A stretch of DNA of 64,000 nt from Chrysopilus asiliformis (GCA_964034945.1 OZ035960.1:18420403-18484402); one strand, 5' to 3'; positions 1-11,881 are shown, counted from the first letter of the stretch. Notes: generated by a model from the letters alone, not told the origin. Program-made: numbers and translations.

Positions 1-1080
1 GATTGCCTTGAAGGACGTAAAACTTCCCATTTGAAAAAGTTAAGGAGAGCTACGAAAATCGACGAAAAAAAAAACTCAACAGCTAAAGGAAAATAAGGAT
101 ACACATAAAACACGCGGGAGTTAAGCGTAACTCAACTCGATTCAGCTCAACTTCCTTATTGTTATATGGGGGAGTAAAGCGAAACCCACCCATAGTTTTA
201 TGTAAATCGAAACCAATAAATCAATTTATAACAAAGTTTTGTGGCGCTGTCTGATTTTGTTGCCTTCCTGGCTGCTATGACGCCCCTTCCTGTTTTCCCA
301 ACTTTAGCCTTTGAATTTATTTCCACAAACGACGTTAAGGTGGTGGCGCGCAAAAATAACGAATAATTCAAAACTCTGACTGAAATTAATAGATTTTTTT
401 TTTGTGAATACCTACTACGAACAAAGAGAAGTATTGCTATTCCATTTCTTTTTGCAATCCTATGAATTTTTATTTCGTAATATATTTGAAATATTTGCAT
501 TTTTACTTCTAGTAGCTGGAAATACAATTAGAAATATGCGAGTAGCAAGCGTGGCTTTAAGATCTTCATTATCATTCACAAAAAATTCAACTTAAAAGGC
601 TTACCAACGATATAATAATTTAATTTTTGACTTTTCTTTCAACAATTTTTGTATTACATATATTCTTATTAATCTAATGGTAAACACCTAATGAAAAGTG
701 TTTTAGCGGTTCTGGAAATAGAAATAAAGGGTGAGGAGAGGGCGTTACAGGGGATTGGAGTTGGGAGGGCGTTACAGGGGATATATGCCTATTATATTTG
801 TAAAACCTTCACCAAAATCCTTTGACCGATCTAAGATTAAACTCCCTGCACTCTCGAAAAAATGGAGTCGATTACACACCGAAAGGGAGTTTGAGGGAGT
901 CCATCACCTATCGGAGAAAATCGAGCTCCGGCCTAGGGAGTTCACAACAATTCCTTATGGGTGTTAATTTTTAACAATTTTTCGGTGTTAAACCAACTTA
1001 TTAGATGGCCCAAAAAAAACCTCGCAAATTCTCTTTTTTTGCAAGCATTTGAGATGTTTTGAATTTTTTTCGTGTTTTCA
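1..1080. other. Unassigned AT-rich flank
   Basis: No gene recognised. The only structure seen is a short direct duplication of GGGCGTTACAGGGGAT near 740-783. The ORFs here look like chance. Confidence 0.5.
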
Positions 1081-1104
1081 AAGTTAATATTGACTGTTAA
1101 CAAC

Positions 1105-1190
1105 TTTTCTTGCATGTCTCTTGCCGGGACTCGAACACGGGACCTCTCGAATTTTAAACCATTTGCCTTCCCAATAGGCTGTTGAAGCCA
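1105..1190 (-). repeat. tRNA-derived SINE head (degenerate)
   Basis: On the minus strand GGTCCCGTGTTCGAGTCCCG matches the T-arm and pol III box B of a tRNA (box B at 1127-1138). About 33 nt upstream, AAGGCAAATGGTTTAAAAT resembles box A. The T-stem has one mismatch and the anticodon arm is too short, so this is a tRNA-like SINE remnant and not a tRNA gene. Confidence 0.45.
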
Positions 1191-1308
1191 ATTGGTAAGC
1201 CTCTTCTAAACGTGAACACCCTTTACAATGAAAATAACTCCCAAAAGGAGTTGGAGTGAATTTTTCACTCCTTTTCGGAGTTAATTCAAAATTGAGGTCA
1301 AAACGGTG

Positions 1309-1565
1309 CACGTTGGCTACCATGTGAGTCACCGGTGTACACACACTATTGTTATTACCGTCAGTTTCTCAAGTTCCGCAGTCGTTAAATTGAGCTTACT
1401 ATACATTCCTATAGTTTCGATGTTCACCGGTGCCTCACAGTGTGCAAAAGTGAAATAAGAGTTTGAGTCACCCGTGACTCACAAAGTACAGAAATGATTT
1501 TTGCGTTTTTTCATAGTGTATACTAGCGGAGTAAGCGTTTTATTGGCTGGTAGCCAACGTGTTAA
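1309..1565. mobile_element. Possible MITE with CACGTTGGCTACCA inverted ends
   Basis: CACGTTGGCTACCA near the left end is answered by TGGTAGCCAACGTGTTAA at the right. The ends resemble those of the piggyBac-like elements at 28043 and 63401, but only the right side has TTAA. Internally there are repeated TCACCGGTG-like words. Confidence 0.35.
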
Positions 1566-1599
1566 AATGAATATTTAGCTCCGTAAAATAAAAATGTAA

Positions 1600-4080
1600 A
1601 AATAGCTCCGCGCTACGGTGTTAAATTTTTTCTGAATAGTGGTTACTTTTAGCTATGTTTTGAGGCGAAGTTAATTCGTCCCGGATTTTTTCGAGAGTGT
1701 GCGGACCACCGAGCAGAGATAATTTTCTACTTAATCGCAGATGTTTGTCACATTTAACCGGATTCTAGTCGGTTGAATGCATTAAAAACTATCTTGGGGA
1801 CAGACAAAGATCAATAAAAAATATGTTATTTGCCATCCTGCAAGTAACTCCCCTTATGTGCGAAATTTCATGAAAATCGGTGTAATTGAAAATCGGTCCA
1901 ACGGAAAATCGATTGAGTTTACTGCAAACAAAAACCAGAATTGAGATTTTAATGTCAATCGTTTTAGAATTTGCGAAAGAAACCATATAAAAAACTGTAA
2001 CTTGCCGGTTTTGAACCAACAGACAAACGAACGTCGAATGATATAAAAAACCCTTTAATTGAAATTTTTAAAGCTTTATCCGTATCTAACGTCTATCAAA
2101 AAAATCTAACACGTGCTACAAAATACTCCCCCCCCCCCCCCACTGCGTCCCACTTTCCATTGAATTTTATATTACTTCGAAACATTCAATTTCAATTAAA
2201 CAAATTTAACAGAAATACAGCGATAAAATCATCAAATGGAATTCCCCTTGTTAATGGAATTCCAGATAATTTCCAACATATATCACAAAAATCTAATTGT
2301 AACTTTCCATCTTAGGTATTCAACCGCATTTAACCCTTTATTTTGTTAACATTTAACATTAATTAATTGACCCTCTCGCCTCTTTCATTACTTTGTCGTA
2401 GAACTTGTCGGAATTTTCGCTGAGAAAGGTTATCAGCCCAGCCCCCCCCTCTTTTAATTTATGAACCGAAACTGGCGCGTGTGTAATTTACACCTACTAT
2501 GAGTACATTTTTCAAATAAGATCCTTTCATAACGTCAGACGTTTGCAGATCCACGCTTTAAAAAATAAATTCGCTAACGTAGAAATTTTGTACATACATT
2601 TATTTGACTAATTTATTTTAATTGATTAGTGAAAATGTCTATCTTGGAATATGTAGTGGTAAAAAATGTGTGCTCATTAAGGACTATCAATATTAGTATG
2701 AAATTAAGTTATATTCAAGTATGAGAGTCAACAGATTCGTATAACCGTTTATCCTTTGATTTTCATAGAAAGTTAGAGAAATACGAGATAATCACGAGTT
2801 TATTAATGTACAAATAAGCACCTAAGTAATTTTAATTAAACTTTTTTGTTATTCAAAGTCAAAAGACTTTGCTTTTGATATAAGGCGATAATGAGTTGGT
2901 TGGGTGGGGAGTTGGTGTACTTTGTCCTGATTCAATTTCAAATCTTGTGTATTGTAAACTCGTTTATGTAATTTATAATTTACGTTGTGTAACGTAATTA
3001 TCGGAATGTAGGTAGATTATCATGTAAACACAAGCAATATTATATTAGATAAATTCAAATCGATAGTTATATACCTACATATAAAGCTAAATACTCATTT
3101 TTATATATCTACCCATACTGATATATATTTTGTATTTATGTTAATGATATATTTGGATATGGATCAAAGCCATTTCAATGAATCAAAAGACTTCAATTCA
3201 CTTAGTCTATTTCTCACTCTACCATTATTCAGTGACTTCGTTCGTTTCACGTTTTCGTTTATGTCCTTACAAAGTGAAAATTTTCGCCTAAGGATTCACC
3301 GTCGCCGTCGCCGTCGTCGGCATCATTTGGCGCTTCAGTTCAACTTGAGAATGAGAAGAAGATGGCCATAATCATCGTGGTGTGGGTATCGGCAACATTT
3401 AGTTGAATGGGATCTACGTGCAATGAATTAACAATAAGTAAGAATAAAGGAATTCTACAACATGGAGATTCGTATCCGAAACGATACGATTTGCTTCATC
3501 AATCAGACATTTTTTAAGGTGAAAACGAAGAAAAAAAAAAGAATCACTGAGGAGGGCATGAAAGCGAAAATGAAAACGATAACGAAATGTTGTCGATTGA
3601 AGGCAGTGTAGATAAGGTGAAGTGAGAAGTGAGTAGATGGATCGTTTCCTTAAAATCGTGTTGAAGAACATTATTCACTCGGTTGTTAATCGAGAATTTA
3701 AAATCATAAACTACAACCATCCCACGAGGCACTTTCAAATAAGATACATAATATACTAATCGTTAAATCAAATGTTTTGCCCCGATAATACGCAGTTAAA
3801 TGTTTTTGTGAGGAAAGGGTATCAAAGAGATGTTACTTAAGTTTGCTCACTATCAAAACGTATATGGTTTCACAAAAAATAATTTTTCATTTTTTTAAAA
3901 ACGAGTCTAATATTTCGGGTCTTGTCCATAAAAAACGTATTATTTTTAAGGCGAAGGGGGTGTGACGGCGTCACTAAATTCCATCCAAAAAATTGGTTAG
4001 AAATAACGCCGATGGGGGATTTTGAACATCTTTAAGTTATTATAAAATATTTTAATATACTTTGTTTTGAAAATCATGAA
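1600..4080. other. No gene recognised
   Basis: Ordinary AT-rich sequence with a homopolymer C14 run at 2128-2141. No conserved protein, repeat family or RNA gene seen. Confidence 0.5.
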
Positions 4081-4088
4081 ACTAGCAG

Positions 4089-4179
4089 AAAATCGAATGA
4101 AAATCGAATGAAAATTGAATGAAAATCGAATGAAAATCGAATGAAAATCGAATGAAAATCGAATGAAAATCGAATGAAA
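4089..4179. repeat. 11-bp tandem repeat (AATCGAATGAA)
   Basis: About eight direct copies of AATCGAATGAA with single-base variants. A minisatellite in non-coding DNA. Confidence 0.85.
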
Positions 4180-4559
4180 GAAAATTTTTAATTATATTGC
4201 CGTAATTGCTGAGACCACAGAACTATATAACATAGAACAACTGTCACCATACAAAGCTCTGCTGAAAAATGGTCCCAAAAGTATTTCCCTCTTTGTCATA
4301 CTTGAACGCATCCACTGAACTGTATAAGGTCGCGAAATTCAAATTTCACAAGTTTGAGACTAACTTTAGGCGCAAACAAATAACTTTAGGCGCCAACACC
4401 ATTCCGAAAGTATATTTTCCTTTGACAGGTCACGGTTTAAACGAGAGGGCTATATTTATTTTCATACGGTTATCTCGCTCTTACTTGACTCGTTTTGATT
4501 CACTGAACTGTATTGAAATGGGATCATTTGAGACAGCAAATCGAGCGATCTAGTATATC

Positions 4560-5220
4560 TATGGCTGAGACTCACTCGAGAACTAGGGCAGATAGAAACT
4601 TTCTACTCAGTACGAAAATCGTTTCTGGCAAAATTATGAGGATGCCCGTGCATCTATCTGTCAGTTTTTGTGTCTGTCGGGTTTTCTGTCTGTCGGTTTT
4701 TCTGTGTTTCGGTCTTTCAATCTGTCGGTCTGTCGGCCTGTGCGTTTTACGTAACTTAAATAACTCGAGAACGCGTTGAGCTAGCGACTTGTAATTTTTT
4801 GTAAATAAGTTTTACGGAAATCGTAGTTTTCTATCACCTTCCATACAATTTTTTTTTAAATATATGTATTTGAAAATACATGATTCTGAAAATACATATT
4901 TTTGAATTGAATATAAAAACAATTTAAAGGACATAAAATTTTCTACATTTTTTGCTTTAATAGTGACTACTCGTTCTCAAGATATTTGAAAAAAAAAATT
5001 AAGTTCTTAGAAAATCTCTCGAAAACCATGCGATTTTAATAAAAAAAAATACATATAACCAAAGTTAATAAAATAATCCTATTGGAATTTCTCGGCTTAT
5101 AGGTCTGCAATAAAATCTTCCACATTAATAAAATCTACCACATTTCTTGCTTTAACGGTTTTTACGTATCTTTAACGGTTTTCGAGATGTTTGAAAAAAA
5201 TATCATTAAAAGCTTTTATT
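4560..5220 (+). mobile_element. GTCT-bearing mini-me-like element, family S copy 1
   Basis: A degenerate CTGTCGGT tract (about 4655-4740) is followed by GAGCTAGCGACTTG, the same kind of core seen in the other GTCT elements. A tail with CTACATTTTTTGCTTTAA and ACGGTTTTCGAGAT matches the tail at 12720-12870. Part of the tail (5070-5110) recurs inverted near 61040-61090. Borders are uncertain. Confidence 0.45.
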
Positions 5221-5224
5221 TAGC

Positions 5225-5740
5225 TTGCCTTCGTATCTGTCTGTCTGTCTGACAGGGTCAAATCCTGTGATGCAATTTCGCCACACTTGCACTCATACGA
5301 TTGACTTGAAATGTTGCACACACACGTAAGTCCAATAGCAATACCATATCTTCACTACTTCGTTCTTGTAAGAATAACGGAAGGTCCTGTAAGGATAACG
5401 TGATTATCTTTGTCTTCAAATTTGCCGGAACAAAATCTCATCTGGGGGTTTTTGGAGTCCCTGAATTCAATTCTGGCATTCAGAAATCTGTAAGGTTAAC
5501 TGAAGGTCCTCTAAAGATAACGTGATTATCCTTTTCCCCAGATTTTCTAGGAAAAATCTCTTCGCTGAATCCGATATCGATGTTAAGAAGCCCGGAAAGA
5601 TAAGGAAAGGTCCTGTAAGGATAACGTGATTATCATTTTCCTCAAATTTTCCGGAAAAAATTTCTAGGGGGTTTTTGGGATTGCTGAATTCGATTCTGGC
5701 ATTAAGAAGTCTGTAAGGTTAACAAATATTAAGGAGTTCT
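5225..5740 (+). mobile_element. GTCT-bearing Helitron-like element, family D copy 1, with internal tandem repeat
   Basis: CTGTCTGTCTGTCTG is followed by a core ATTGACTTGAAATG and then about three and a bit units starting at 5368, 5490, 5595 and 5713 (unit 105-122 bp). Each begins near GTAAGGATAACGGAAGGTCC. Units of the same wording occur inverted at 53825-54300. No coding capacity. Confidence 0.6.
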
Positions 5741-5744
5741 AAAC

Positions 5745-7200
5745 GGATGACGTATATGGAATTTCCTCTAATTTATTTTTGAAAATTTAACATGAATTTG
5801 TTCTTATTAAAACCACAAACTGATCAAAAATTCGTAGCAAATTTTAAAACCAGACAATGCGAAAACCTCTTCTCTTTGAAGGACATTTTTACAATGTTCG
5901 ATAAGCATTACAGATCTGTAAAAAAAACTTAAATTACATTCAAATCCCATCACATTTGAAGTGAATGTTAAATAAATAATCATCCAAGACAAAATAAAAC
6001 CTTGTACTTAAAACTGCGACTCCACTTTTAAAATTCCCATGTAGAGAAAATCTGTAAACTAAACTTTGACACTTGAATTGAATTAAACCTCTGTGTGACA
6101 TGTAGATACATTCCTATACCAGGAACCCGTGCCGTGCATATTTTACGAGGTCGTACAATCGATCTTATGTTGCAATAAAAATCCCCTCTAGTTCAACATT
6201 TTAAATCAATTCAAGTATTGAACACGGTGTTTCCGTCTATTGAATAAAAAAAAATCCCCTGAATCTTTTAGGACGTTCGAAAAGATGCATCGAAGACAAA
6301 AAAGATCTAGAATCGAATTTTTTTTTGTCTTTTCTATTCCAATTGCATACTTTTAAGTTCATATCAGCTTAATATACGAAATGTGGGGCAACTCGAGTAC
6401 GTACTGATATAGAAAAACTTTTTCTGCACGAACACCTCAGAAATGATTGGATCTTATGAAATTTCAAGAGGTTGACCTTTTCTTCGTTCTAGAGAGAGAC
6501 TCAATGTTCTAAGAGTTTTACATGTCGTATCTTGTATAGGAAAAGGAACTATTCAAGAGTTTTACAAGAGTTCTAAAGACGAAAAGCAAGGGTTCTTTTT
6601 AATTCGGTTACTTGTAAAACAAAAAAAAAAAGCTTGGTTCAAGTGCTATTGCAGATAATTCAGAAGTTTTTTTTTCGATCACAAAACTTTTTCAATTGCT
6701 TTGATTTCATTTTATTCCTGTTTTCCCTTTAATATTGCGTTACTTTTAAGCCTAAGATAGTGTGGCCCTCTTGATGTTTTGTGTTAAGCGGATCAACTAT
6801 ATTGTTTTTTAAAACACTTTTGGGGACAAAAGACGTACTTTAGATTTTTTTTATATCATAGAGTAAGTGCGGGTATTGTGGACCACTGCGATATCTCAGA
6901 AACTGTACGAGGGAATTAATTCTAGTTTATGTTCAAACATGCACCGGCGACACTTGATCTGTGAAACCAATTGTTTGCGTTGAAAGCTCATTCAGTTTTA
7001 GAATTTTTTGGAGGAAGGTCATATTGCCAGAAAAATCGTGTTTTTTTTTTAAGTGACAAAGAATGTTGGTTTGTATGATCTGAGCACACTACCAGCACCA
7101 AAATACGTCACGGTTATTTGAGGCTCTTCGGATCCCCTACACGGTTTTCACGTTTTTTCGCGATTTTTGTTCCCAGCTTTGTATCGCGGTGACTCTAACG
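5745..7200. other. No gene recognised
   Basis: AT-rich DNA without a recognisable protein, repeat or RNA. Confidence 0.45.
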
Positions 7201-7229
7201 CAGATCTTTGCGTCGATTTAAAACAAAAA

Positions 7230-7430
7230 TTAAGTCAACCATTCATTTGTATAGGAGAAAGGGAAAGGAGTGTTCCGATTGGATTTTGATGTATGGAGTG
7301 CTTATGTAAAATCATATTCTAAACAGGTTTTACCTAAATAACTTTTACAATACGACTCACCGTTTTCGAGAAAATTCTAAAAAACGATATCGTTTGTATG
7401 GGAGAGTGGGGAAGGAATGGTACGATTTTG
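7230..7430 (-). mobile_element. Divergent tail of family A element
   Basis: The order of phrases (ATTGGATTTTGATGTATGG, AATCATATTCTAAACA, ACTCACCGTTTTCGAGAAAA, TCGTTTGTATGGG) parallels the minus-strand tail of the family A elements such as 42061-42594. The head and GTCT tract are missing. Confidence 0.45.
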
Positions 7431-7636
7431 CGTCCGACGATTTTTGTGTCCGATACGTTGCAAATGATATACTAAATCAAATATACCCCTCTATGATATA
7501 TCATATAGAGTACACTAAAATAGGAGCTGTCTATAAAATACGACACAGTGATTTAGAAAACTGTAGAAAATACTTTTCAACAAAACCTCTTCTCTAATTC
7601 TTCAAACCTGTTTAAGATTTATACTAACCTACAAAT

Positions 7637-7883
7637 GAGGCGTTAAAAGCTAGAGTGGACCAAGCCATATAATCGAGTTTTTGAAGCTTTTCCACTTTTG
7701 TACTATTATTGACTGTAAATTTTTGGAAAAAAAAATTTCTGTGGACTTTATTACTCAATGTTGAAATGTTCTTTTGTGCATCCAAACATTTTTATCTAAA
7801 AACTCACTCGCAATAGTGATTCAAACACAAAAAAATTCACGATTTCGACATGTGGGTTGGTCCACTCTAGCTTTTAACGCCTC
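7637..7883. mobile_element. TIR MITE, family L copy 1
   Basis: A 26-bp perfect terminal inverted repeat begins GAGGCGTTAAAAGCTAGAG. AAAT flanks both sides (7633-7636, 7884-7887), a candidate 4-bp target duplication. The interior is almost identical to 48233-48480. No coding capacity. Confidence 0.75.
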
Positions 7884-7899
7884 AAATAGAGAGGGTTTT

Positions 7900-8490
7900 G
7901 GTCTACTTTTTTAGGAAAAATTGCAGTACAAGGGGTTTACTCAGAAGACTAAAGCTTGTTGTACAACTTGGTTCGGTTGTAGGCAATGTTGGATCGTGTA
8001 TGCGCCGGTTGTAGTACCAATTTTAGGTTCGACAAATGGTTGAATAAAATCAAAACTCTGTTGATTTTTTGTGGACGTGGTTTCCTGTTGTACAAACCGT
8101 TTGCCTGTGTATGGACGTGTTTTGCATCCTGAGTTACAACTTTAGTTGATATCGTTGCATCGTTGCATGACCGGCTGCTTTACTCAGCTTTGCAAAACTA
8201 ATGTTTGTCGAACCAGTTGTATGAAATGTCTCTACGTGTATGGCCTCCGCCAAGACAAGTTGTACAACATGGTTTTAGAACAAATGTCATAATGTATGGC
8301 CCGCTTAACAGCCGTATGCAATGACTCATCTCATTAAAATCTCTCGTATAAACGCCAGTCGCATGAAAGTAGGGTAATTCATACTTAAGTCGTATGTGAA
8401 AACCTCATACAATCTGAACTGCGACTTGAATTGCGACTAATTTGACATTTGGGTTATGAATATGTTAAATTGGTGAATTTATACAGACAA
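7900..8490. other. Unassigned repeat-like sequence
   Basis: Contains recurring short words around GTTGTACAAC and CGTGTATGG but no TIR, LTR or protein that I can recognise. It may be part of an old transposon. Confidence 0.3.
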
Positions 8491-8491
8491 A

Positions 8492-8608
8492 ATGAGTGTT
8501 TGTGGAAAACCTCCGAAATTATATCGCCGAAATGATTTGAATCGCGATGCATACGAAAAAAAAGGTCGACAAAAGTTTTTCAAGTGGCCACCTTTTTCTT
8601 CCCAGTGA
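8492..8608 (+). CDS. Small unidentified ORF, possibly exon 1 of a two-exon reading frame
   Basis: CAAAATG at 8492 opens 38 codons beginning MSVCGKPPKLYRRNDLNRDA. A strong acceptor (CTAATTTTTCAG) ends at 8709, and the sequence after it stays open in two frames to 8829 or beyond. No donor gives an obviously correct join. I do not recognise the product; it may be a transposon-derived fragment. Basic and polar composition is the only visible property. Confidence 0.25.
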   Translation: MSVCGKPPKLYRRNDLNRDAYEKKGRQKFFKWPPFSSQ

Positions 8609-8829
8609 CATCTTTCAATAGATTTGCTTTGATGGCAAAATTTTCCCTTTTTTGCGAGAAAATCATTTACCCATACCACCCTTTTTTTTCTTTTTTGCTA
8701 ATTTTTCAGCGCTTTCTGGTATATTTCGACCGAAGTCGCATGGGATTCAATAATACAACACAGCAAATCACAAGCCCTGTCAGATCCAAAAACGCCTTAC
8801 AGGAGAGAGTCGCATACGATTACGTGTAA

Positions 8830-10390
8830 AAGCCGTTTTAAAATTTAGTTACACACAATTTCGCCAAATAGCATTCTTTTTTTAATAAATTGCTTAACAA
8901 CAAATTATTCAAAAAAACGTCTTAATATTTTACCATATGGCAACACTTAAATTCAAGTTAGCAACAGTTCATTGTCCTCTCAATCAATTATATTCTCGTA
9001 ACAGTAATCAAAAATCGCAGTTAAATCGTGCAGAAATTTTTTTTCTTGATCGCATCGTCCTGCTGGCAGCCATTAGCGACAAAATCATCAGTGAGCCATT
9101 TATCTACCAAACGTGGTCGTCGAAGGATATTTTTTTAAATCGCGTCTTGTCTTCGGTTTGCGAAATTGATATTGAGATTGTTCCGTGTGAAAATTATTCG
9201 CGTTTTTATTGAAGTTCGAGTGGTTTGTCTTAATTTCGGTTCAATTTGAGCGAAAATTGTAAATTTTTTAAGAAGCCATTTTTTTTTGGTGATATTTTTA
9301 ATTCTGTTGGTAATAAATAGTCTATCCAATGGTTAACAGAATGTTACATTTTACGGAGAATCGACGCTCAATATTTGATTTATGTGATTTTTAGTAAGTA
9401 TTACACAGTTGTCAAAAGTTTAATTTAATCGTATTAAAATAACCGCAACAAAATTAACCACAGTTACATTCAATCAAATGGAATTTAATTAAAATATTCA
9501 AATTCATATTTTCCATATTTTGCAAAATGTTGGCGCTTTCAAAGCGTTCCTTTCGCTTTTAATTATGGTTTGTCCACCATTTTGAAAATTTCCACAATGG
9601 AAGGTTTTTTGTTTAGCAAAACCATTTTCATAAAATAAATATGAATTGAACATCGGTAATTTAAAAATAAATCATAGAAAAATCGTTTTGAATTTCAAAT
9701 ATGTTTACAACAGCATGTGATTATTGCTTTAACAATTAAACCATACGATGTGCCCGCAATTATTTTCCAATATGGCCGTCGGTCGGTCTTCTTTAAACAG
9801 TGATGGCCAACAAATAAAACAATCGAAACACTAAATAGTCAGTGAGTCAACACACAAATAGTGGATTTTCAGTAGAACTTAGTTTATTTAGTGGTTAACC
9901 ACGATACATTTAAACGTAATTCCATGCTAAATGCTATTATTATGTTTTAAATTAATTGGAATTTGCGAAAAAATATGGTTTGTTGAACTGCATTTGATAT
10001 TGGTGACATATTGGCTTTTTTCAAATTAATTGGTGTCCTTCGAAAGGTAAAATATCATTTCTGATTATTTTATTTGGAGAATCCTTTAGAAACGGAAATT
10101 CGTGAAATCGTCACACGTGATTCGCACACAAATATACGTGTATGATAAGATTTTCCGTTGGAGTGGATAATCTGCATGGGCTTCGGGGATTTTAAGGCTC
10201 CTGAAGTTTCGGTTGTCAAAAGAAGATTTTACAAATGACACAAAGATTTAAAATGTTTATGGATTCAAATTGGATTCAAAAAAACGTTACAAATCACGCA
10301 AGGATTTAAAATTATTCGAGCGGGAAGGGGAAGGTCAACAATGTTTTTTATACATTTAATTGGATGTCAAAAAATGTTTTTAGTGGGTGG
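8830..10390. other. Unassigned; scattered protein-like fragments
   Basis: Frames at 8937-9212 on + and around 9030-9140 on - (a stretch RPRLVDKWLTDDFVANG) look less random than their surroundings, but neither matches a family I know and both end in stops. The rest is plain AT-rich DNA. Confidence 0.3.
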
Positions 10391-10394
10391 ACTC

Positions 10395-10493
10395 TGCACA
10401 TTCTGGAGCTCTTAAAACGTATTTTGAGCCACTTTTGTACCCCCGAAATACAAAAGTGGCTCAAAATACGTTTTAGGAGCTCCAAAATGTGCA
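10395..10493. repeat. Near-perfect 99-bp hairpin
   Basis: The arms are built from GGAGCT, AAAACGTATTTTGAGCC and ACTTTTGTA on the left and their reverse complements on the right, around CCCCCGAAA. A few mismatches only. Likely a small foldback element; transcribed, it would form a long RNA stem. Confidence 0.8.
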
Positions 10494-10699
10494 TTTAAGC
10501 GATTTTTGTTTTTCCAGTGGCGTACGTGTATTTTTCAATAGGGGGGGGGGGGGGCACTTTCCCGTGCATCGAAAGAATCTTTTTACACACGTCTTTTGAC
10601 GTTTACGGATTTAAAATCGATTAAAAAATAATAATTTTATAGCGGTTTGAAATTTTTGGAAAAAAAAAATATGGGACGTCACTGCGCGGATTCCAGTGC

Positions 10700-11358
10700 G
10701 GACATGGACGTCAAAACATAAAAACTAAGCGGTATATACGCCTTGGTGATAGTGGCCAGTCAAAAAGCGCGTTTACATACGCGTGTGAAAAACGGTCCAA
10801 TTGTGTGTTAATTCTAGTACGTTTTAATACATTTATCACAACGAATTGGAAACTTTTCAATAAAAACTGGAATTCAAACCATTGCATAGTTTCAGGCTTT
10901 TGATAAATTAGTTTTGGAGACTTATTTCAAATTCCCCCAATCACTCACTAATACACTGACGTATTTATATCCGGACACTTTTTACCTACTAAAGCACTTC
11001 GCAGTAAGTTAACTTACCGTTTATATAGTCTGAATCAGCCTTTACTGCCGGCCGTTATATTTCAGGATTTAATTTAATTTTGATTTGTTTTTCGGTCCAG
11101 TAGGCTCTGATTGTTAAAGTTTTTAACGAAAACATGTCAGATTGTTGATTTTTTTTAAATAAAATTATTTTTAATGTTTCGTTATTAATTCTAAATATTT
11201 AACATTTGATAAAATTTATGGTTTTTAGTTCAGACGTGTAAATTCGCCCGTTTGTTGATAATTTCGAAACTTCGTTATGTAAAGTGGATAGTAAATTTTC
11301 AATAAAAGATTTTCAAATTTTTTAATTATTTTTATCTATAAGTGGAGAACGTGCCAAA
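10700..11358. other. Transposon-free stretch before the first recognised exon
   Basis: No repeat family found. It is the natural place for a 5' leader or promoter of the bru2-like gene if the start exon at 11359 is real, but I see no clear TATA or initiator. Confidence 0.3.
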
Positions 11359-11366
11359 ATGAAGAG
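11359..11366 (+). CDS. bru2: Candidate upstream start exon (MKS...) of the bru2-like gene
   Basis: CCAAAATGAAGAG|GTATTA combines a near-ideal insect start context with a donor. Joining 11366 to the acceptor at 11580 removes 213 bp and reads M-K-S-G-F-T before the Met at 11590, in frame. The adjoining 5' leader lies left of it. Short matches of this kind arise by chance, so this is an option for the true start and not a firm call. Confidence 0.35.
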
Positions 11367-11579
11367 GTATTATTCAAATTCCTTCACTTCCTCATATATT
11401 AGCAAATTAATGTCATAAAACTGTGATTGCTAAAAGCCGAAGCCTAAGGTTTTAAAAGTCTAAACCTGTGACTAAACTTTGAACGTGTGATAAAAATTTA
11501 CTATTTTAAAAGTTATTTCTAAGAAAGTTCCTTTTACCCTAAAAGTGGCTTTAATAAATTTTCTTTATTTCTGTTTCAG

Positions 11580-11881
11580 TGGATTCACTATGAACGGAAG
11601 CAACACTAGCCTTCAAGCTTTAAATAACAATAATAACAATAGCCTTTGCAACAACAATAATACGTGTAGCTCGAACAAGAATTTTACGAATAGTTCAACA
11701 ACAGATGAATGCCATCAGTTGAATTTAACCGGTGAACAGCCAGATCCTGATTATATAAAAATGTTTGTGGGGCAGGTACCCAAATCAATGGACGAAGATC
11801 AATTAAAAGAAATGTTCGAGGAATTTGGACGTGTACATTCGATAAATGTTCTGCGAGATAAGGCAACTGGAGTTAGCAAAG
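11580..11881 (+). CDS. bru2: bru2-like exon: N-terminus and first half of RRM1
   Basis: The acceptor TTTCTGTTTCAG ends at 11579 and the donor G|GTAATT follows 11881. ATG at 11590 begins an Asn/Ser-rich, probably disordered N-terminus of about 55 residues, then RRM1 with RNP2 MFVGQV. The exon ends after the first base of a Gly codon inside RNP1 (SKG|CCFVTF). The ten bases before the ATG are also open in frame (GFT), so translation could begin in an upstream exon; the ATG at 11590 is the conservative choice. N-terminal sequence is poorly conserved in this family. Confidence 0.85.

Noticed and set aside
1121..1170. Functional tRNA gene
   Set aside because: The anticodon arm is too short and the T-stem is mismatched; no proper acceptor stem forms.
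5368..5725. CRISPR or riboswitch array
   Set aside because: The 105-122 bp units are tandem copies inside a transposon, without unique spacers.
11684..11866. Minus-strand ORF across the first exon
   Set aside because: Shadow of the RRM1-encoding exon.
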